NCBI GenBank assembly: GCA_038212305.1
Contig: JBBQUP010000116.1
Coordinates: forward strand, 1 to 9,413
Length of the DNA: 9,413 nucleotides
Direction of reading: 5' to 3'
From: JBBQUP01 sp038212305
GTDB taxonomy: Bacteria > Bacteroidota > Bacteroidia > Bacteroidales > Marinilabiliaceae
Shown here: positions 6,008 to 9,413 of the stretch, piece after piece
How the letters are laid out: every line of letters begins with the position of its first letter
How positions within the stretch are numbered: the first letter of the stretch is position 1
Notes under the pieces: generated by a model
Database searches by the model: none
Told to the model about the DNA's origin: nothing
The model's input: the letters and a program-made list of their open reading frames with translations, nothing else
Translations under genes and position numbers: made by a program

Positions 6008-7402
6008 TTAAAAATTGAAGTAGTTTTTTGCGTTGTAATATGAGATGCCTTCTATGGCCGGTTTTAGTAATGAATCATCATTTGGGATATGTCCTTTGTC
6101 GACTTCGCTTCCAAAATAGTCACAAACAATTCTGCGGAAATACTCGTGGCGTGGATAAGATAAAAAGCTTCGCGAATCGGTTACCATTCCAACAAATCGA
6201 GTAGTTAATCCTAATGCTGAAAGGGTTTTCAGATGGTTTTCCATGCCTGTTTTTTGATCCAAAAACCACCACGCAGCACCATATTGTACTTTCCCAGCAG
6301 CAGTTCCATCATTGAAATTACCCACCATAGTGGTCATCATTTCATTGTCGGCAGGATTTAAATTGTAGATTATGGTCTGAGAAAGTTGATCAGTAATATC
6401 TAAAGCATCAAGGAATTTCGACATTTTGACTCCATCTTGAACATTTCCTATTGAATCGAATCCAGTATCAGCGCCTAATTGTGCAAACTTTCTGGAATTG
6501 TTATTCCGAATAGCGCCAACATGGAATTGTTGTGTCCAGCCTCGCTTATGATTCATTCGGCATAATTCGACCATAATGGCAGTTCGGTATTTTTCTGTAT
6601 CTAAATCCGAAATTGTTTTGCCTGCTAATAATTGAGCAAAAATTTGTTCAATTTCTGAGTCAGTATATGCTGAGTAATAATATCTTTCTAAACCATGATC
6701 GGACAGTTTGCATCCAGTTTGAGTAAAATATTCATGTCGATTATCCAATGCAGCTACTAAGGTTGCAAAACTGTTTATTTCAATATTGCTAGCTTGTGCT
6801 AGCTGAATAAAATATTGATTTAGAAATTTAGGATCATCAGCTTTTAATACTTTATCAGGTCTGAAAGTTGGCTTAACTTTAACTGAAAAATCTACAAGCG
6901 ATTTGTGAAATTCTAACGAGTCGATTGGATCATCTGTTGTGCAAATGATTTCAACATTCATTTTTTGAATTAGCGAACGGGTTTTATACTCAGGAGATCT
7001 TAATAATTCAGTTGCTTGATTATAAATTGCAGTTGCAGTTTTGGGCGATAGTAGGTCGAAAATATTAAAATATCTTGCTAATTCTAAATGAGTCCAATGA
7101 TATAGCGGATTTCCAATTGTATACGGAACAGTTTCGGCCCATTTTGTGTATTTATCAAGGTCACTGGCATTGCCCGCACAATATTTTTCATCAACACCAT
7201 TAGCTCTCATTGCTCGCCATTTGTAATGATCGCCTTCAAGCCAAATTTGGCTTAGGTTATCAAATTGCCTGTTGTTTGCAATCATTTCAGGCGATAAGTG
7301 ACAATGATAGTCTATAATTGGTAGTTTCTCCGCAAAATCATGATAGAGACGCTTACCAGTTTCGCTTTGAAGAATGAATTCTTTGTTGATAAATGATTTC
7401 AT
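6008..7402 (-). CDS. uxaC: Uronate isomerase (glucuronate/galacturonate isomerase)
   Basis: A 464-residue cytoplasmic amidohydrolase-superfamily enzyme that converts D-glucuronate to D-fructuronate and D-galacturonate to D-tagaturonate. The metal-site motif 'DYHCHLSP' (31-38) supplies His33 and His35. 'CTTDDP' (154-159), 'SDHGLE' (234-239, with Asp235/His236), 'QFHVGAIRNNN' (292-302) and 'VTDSRSFLSYPRHEYF' (407-422, with Asp409) are the other conserved active-site blocks of the family. The length and N-terminus ('MKSFINKEFILQSETGKRLY') match UxaC, so ATG 7402 is secure. It is the first gene of the leftward uxaC-kdgK-kdgA run, so it depends on promoter elements in 7403-7550. The product still needs a reductase and a dehydratase (UxaB/UxuB and UxaA/UxuA), not seen here, before KdgK can act. 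Confidence 0.95.
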   Translation of the reverse strand: MKSFINKEFILQSETGKRLYHDFAEKLPIIDYHCHLSPEMIANNRQFDNLSQIWLEGDHYKWRAMRANGVDEKYCAGNASDLDKYTKWAETVPYTIGNPLYHWTHLELARYFNIFDLLSPKTATAIYNQATELLRSPEYKTRSLIQKMNVEIICTTDDPIDSLEFHKSLVDFSVKVKPTFRPDKVLKADDPKFLNQYFIQLAQASNIEINSFATLVAALDNRHEYFTQTGCKLSDHGLERYYYSAYTDSEIEQIFAQLLAGKTISDLDTEKYRTAIMVELCRMNHKRGWTQQFHVGAIRNNNSRKFAQLGADTGFDSIGNVQDGVKMSKFLDALDITDQLSQTIIYNLNPADNEMMTTMVGNFNDGTAAGKVQYGAAWWFLDQKTGMENHLKTLSALGLTTRFVGMVTDSRSFLSYPRHEYFRRIVCDYFGSEVDKGHIPNDDSLLKPAIEGISYYNAKNYFNF

Positions 7403-7478
7403 ATTATTGATTTTTTATATGAAGAAGTTGTTGTATTGCTTAAACGTGTTTTGGGCTTCTCAGTCTCGTTAACGAACA

Positions 7479-7510
7479 CGAAAATAAAACAACTTTTTTT
7501 ATTGTGCAAT
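7479..7510 (-). promoter_or_regulatory. Candidate uxaC operon promoter
   Basis: The minus strand reads ATTG (7510-7507), 20 bases, then TATTTTCG (7486-7479). Each box has one mismatch to the Bacteroidota consensus TTTG-N19-21-TAnnTTTG. The start point would be near 7472, giving a leader of about 70 nt before the uxaC ATG at 7402. A TCGTTAACGA palindrome (7466-7475) covers that start point and could be an operator. Confidence 0.5.
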
Positions 7511-7752
7511 ACTTATTTCGTAATTCATATATAAATATCATATATTTAGTCATTTAAATAAGTAACTATTTTTTGAGCTCTTAACTTTTTATCCTTAATA
7601 TAACGTTGAATTAGGGATCATTAGTTCAATGGCTGAGTTTTATCCATTTCTTTTATAAATAGTTAAAAATTAGTAAGATGGGAGTTGTAAATTTAATTTT
7701 AGATTATGATGTTTTCGAAAATTATTTAAAAAAGCACCATTTTATTTTTTTT

Positions 7753-7774
7753 AAAATACAAACGTTTGTATTTT
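7753..7774. promoter_or_regulatory. Perfect 22-bp palindrome, probable LacI-type operator
   Basis: AAAATACAAACGTTTGTATTTT is a perfect inverted repeat with a central CG, the usual architecture of LacI-family operators. It lies 46 bases upstream of the ATG of the rightward LacI gene and overlaps that gene's candidate -7 box (7769-7776), so self-repression of the LacI-kduI unit is the simplest reading. It could also act on uxaC, about 350 nt away. Confidence 0.75.
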
Positions 7775-7776
7775 TG
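7769..7776 (+). promoter_or_regulatory. Candidate lacI2-kduI -7 element
   Basis: TATTTTTG matches TAnnTTTG fully and would give a start near 7783 and a leader of about 38 nt. No clear TTTG is found at the -33 distance. It overlaps the right half of the palindrome at 7753-7774. Confidence 0.45.
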
Positions 7777-7820
7777 TATTTTTAATACTCGATTTAAGTG
7801 TTAATTACAATAGGAAATGC

Positions 7821-8861
7821 ATGCCAATCAAATCGAATATAACTATAAATGATATTGCTAAAGAGCTGGGCTTAACACCATCGACTGTTTCTAGGGCATT
7901 AACGAATAGCCCCAGGGTTAAAGAAAAGACCAAGCATGCTGTATTAGCTGTTGCAAACAGATTGGGATATCAGCCGAATGTTATGGCTTCGTCATTACGA
8001 AAAGGTACATCTGGATCTATTGGAATGATTGTTCCACGAATTAATCGACATTTTTTCAGTAATGCAATCAGTGGTGTTGAAAGATATGTTAATCCAGCCG
8101 GTTATAATCTTTTAATCTCTCAAACCGAAGAAATTTACCAAAAGGAAGTCTCTGCAATAGAGAATATGCTGAAGAATAGAGTTGCAGGCATTATTATTTC
8201 ATTATCAGCAGGCACTAAAAAATACAGTCACATAGAAGAGATTGTAAAGCGAAATGTGCCTTTAGTTCAATTTGATAGAGTAAATGAACAGATTAAATCG
8301 CACATAATTGTTAATGATAATTTTAATGGATCCTATTTAGGAACGAAACATTTAATAAAGCAAGGTTATAAACGAATTGCTCATTTGGGTGGAGCTTTTA
8401 CTTTAAGTCAATACAATGAGCGTATGAAAGGATATCTTGGAGCGCTGCAAGAGTCTGATATGCCCATTGATAAAAACTTGATTTTTGAAAATTGCATTAC
8501 ACGTGAAGCAGGTATTAATATTGTTAGTCAGTTAATTGATTTAAAGGTTGATGCAGTTCATTGTGCTGGTGATTATGCTGCTTTAGGCGTTTTATTAGAA
8601 TTAAAGAGCAAAGGGATTTCAATTCCATCAGATATTGGAGTTATAGGATGTGCAAATGAACCATTCTCGGAGATCATTACTCCATCGGTTTCTACACTTG
8701 AATTAAATGCATTCGAAATTGGAAATAAAGCAGCTCACGGAATTATATCGATGATTGAGAACGAAGGTAATTGTTATTTTGGTAAAGAAGTAGTACCAGT
8801 GAGGTTGATTATACGAGAGTCATCAAATAGACTAATGAATAATGTGCTAAGCTTTAGTTGA
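7821..8861 (+). CDS. LacI-family transcriptional regulator (probable uronate regulator)
   Basis: A 346-residue LacI/GalR-type regulator. The helix-turn-helix is 'INDIAKELGLTPSTVSRAL' (9-27) and the hinge helix 'PNVMASSLRKG' (52-62). The effector domain begins 'GSIGMIVPRINRHFFSNAISG' near residue 65 and carries the usual 'FDRV', 'HLGG', 'RMKGYLGAL' and 'DIGVIGCANEPFSEIITPSVST' (about 268-289) blocks. The length is standard. ATG at 7821 is preceded by AGGA (7812-7815) five bases upstream, one of the few Shine-Dalgarno-like sites in the window. The perfect palindrome at 7753-7774 is its likely operator. kduI follows after 38 nt and is probably cotranscribed, which makes a KDG-pathway or unsaturated-uronate intermediate a reasonable effector; that is inference. 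A related half-site lies before exuT (4206-4213). Confidence 0.92.
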   Translation: MPIKSNITINDIAKELGLTPSTVSRALTNSPRVKEKTKHAVLAVANRLGYQPNVMASSLRKGTSGSIGMIVPRINRHFFSNAISGVERYVNPAGYNLLISQTEEIYQKEVSAIENMLKNRVAGIIISLSAGTKKYSHIEEIVKRNVPLVQFDRVNEQIKSHIIVNDNFNGSYLGTKHLIKQGYKRIAHLGGAFTLSQYNERMKGYLGALQESDMPIDKNLIFENCITREAGINIVSQLIDLKVDAVHCAGDYAALGVLLELKSKGISIPSDIGVIGCANEPFSEIITPSVSTLELNAFEIGNKAAHGIISMIENEGNCYFGKEVVPVRLIIRESSNRLMNNVLSFS

Positions 8862-8899
8862 AGAATTAAAACCAAATATTTATATAAAACTATTTTATT

Positions 8900-9413
8900 A
8901 TGAATTACGAATTGAGGTATGCTTCGCATCCAGCTGATGCTAAATCATACGATACAGAACGACTTAGAAAAGAGTTTTTAGTTGAGAAAATTTTTGAAAG
9001 CGAACAAATTAATTTGGTCTACTCCATGTACGATCGTTACATTGTGGGAGGAATAATGCCAGTCAACAAAGTTTTAAAACTTGAATCGATTGATGATTTA
9101 AAGTCTGATAATTTTTTAGATCGCCGCGAATTAGGGCTTATCAATGTTGGCGGTGATGCGATTGTTATTGCAGATGGTGTAGAGTATTTATTAGCATATA
9201 AAGAGGCACTTTATTTAGGACGAGGAAATAAATCAGTTGAATTTAAATCAGCCAATCGTCAATCTCCAGCTAAAATATATTTTAATTCAGCGCCTGCACA
9301 TGCTAAATTTCCAAACAAAAAAGTGAGCAAAAACGAAGCTGAAATTGTTGTGATGGGAAGCATGGAAGCATCTAATCATCGAGTAATTAATAAAATGATT
9401 GTAAACAGTGTGG
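8900..9413 (+). CDS. kduI: 5-keto-4-deoxyuronate isomerase, N-terminal part (cut by window end)
   Basis: The first 171 residues of KduI, a cytoplasmic cupin-fold isomerase. It converts 4-deoxy-L-threo-5-hexosulose uronate, formed from unsaturated uronates released by polysaccharide lyases, to 3-deoxy-D-glycero-2,5-hexodiulosonate; KduD then reduces that to 2-keto-3-deoxygluconate. The match to the E. coli protein (about 278 residues) is clear at 'RKEFLVEKIF' (23-32), 'DRYIVGGIMP' (45-54), 'DRRELGLINVGG' (74-85), 'EALYLGRG' (102-109), 'SPAKIYFNSAPAH' (122-134) and 'NHRVINK' (159-165). The zinc-binding His/Glu residues lie in the missing C-terminal part. It starts at ATG 8900, 38 nt after the LacI gene. 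A kduD gene may follow outside the window. Confidence 0.95.
   Translation, partial: MNYELRYASHPADAKSYDTERLRKEFLVEKIFESEQINLVYSMYDRYIVGGIMPVNKVLKLESIDDLKSDNFLDRRELGLINVGGDAIVIADGVEYLLAYKEALYLGRGNKSVEFKSANRQSPAKIYFNSAPAHAKFPNKKVSKNEAEIVVMGSMEASNHRVINKMIVNSV

Larger units (their letters stand above)
7403..7820. other. Divergent intergenic region between uxaC and lacI2
   Basis: This 418-nt AT-rich region separates the leftward uxaC operon from the rightward LacI-kduI unit. It holds a candidate uxaC promoter (7479-7510), a 10-bp palindrome TCGTTAACGA (7466-7475) at the predicted uxaC start point, and an imperfect 24-bp palindrome centred on GATC (7606-7629, 18 of 24 symmetric). The perfect 22-bp palindrome (7753-7774) lies before the LacI gene. 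Nothing convincing as an RNA gene or protein is seen. Confidence 0.6.

Noticed and set aside
7445..7480. CGTGTT / AACACG inverted repeat in the uxaC leader as an attenuator or riboswitch
   Set aside because: Only 6 bp with a 24-base loop, no following T-run and no known riboswitch features; too weak to call.
7678..7785. Short rightward frame of 35 residues starting with ATG at 7678
   Set aside because: It runs through the operator palindrome and promoter-like box, is rich in Phe/Ile/Tyr/Lys as expected from AT-rich noncoding DNA, and shows no recognisable motif.

Overview
The window looks like a chromosomal segment of an AT-rich Bacteroidota bacterium, probably a marine or anaerobic member of the Marinilabiliales type. 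This is an inference. It rests on -7 promoter elements of the TAnnTTTG class, gene starts that mostly lack a Shine-Dalgarno sequence, two LacI-type regulators of the style common in this phylum, and a truncated membrane/coiled-coil protein of a Bacteroidota-specific family.

Left part (1-1327). The first ~90 bases hold the 5' end of a leftward gene whose start resembles an insertion-sequence transposase. It abuts the 5'-truncated remnant of the membrane/coiled-coil gene. A strong symmetrical terminator (524-551) follows, shared with a leftward tRNA unit made of tRNA-Ser(GGA) and, upstream of it, a poorly folding tRNA-Trp-like sequence. A small rightward DUF302 gene comes next.

Central part (1379-7402, all leftward in reading order 7402 to 1379). 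This is a uronate catabolic cluster: uxaC (uronate isomerase), kdgK (2-keto-3-deoxygluconate kinase), kdgA/eda (KDPG aldolase), an ExuT-like MFS hexuronate transporter, then a LacI-family regulator. uxaC, kdgK and kdgA are tightly packed (9 and 59 nt gaps). exuT sits behind a 221-nt gap with its own candidate promoter. A 108-nt region that folds into one long imperfect hairpin lies between exuT and the regulator.

Right part (7403-9413). A 418-nt divergent intergenic region carries a candidate uxaC promoter and a perfect 22-bp LacI-type palindrome next to a second, rightward LacI-family gene. That gene is followed after 38 nt by kduI (5-keto-4-deoxyuronate isomerase), cut off by the window end.

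Together the genes feed uronic acids from pectin-like or other uronate polysaccharides into central metabolism. UxaC handles saturated hexuronates and KduI handles unsaturated uronate derived from lyase products. Both routes meet at 2-keto-3-deoxygluconate, which KdgK phosphorylates and KdgA splits into pyruvate and glyceraldehyde-3-phosphate. The fructuronate/tagaturonate reductase, the mannonate/altronate dehydratase and KduD are not in the window. I see no clearly new enzymatic system. The least ordinary signals are the long hairpin, the degenerate tRNA-Trp-like sequence, the IS-truncated gene and the operator candidates.
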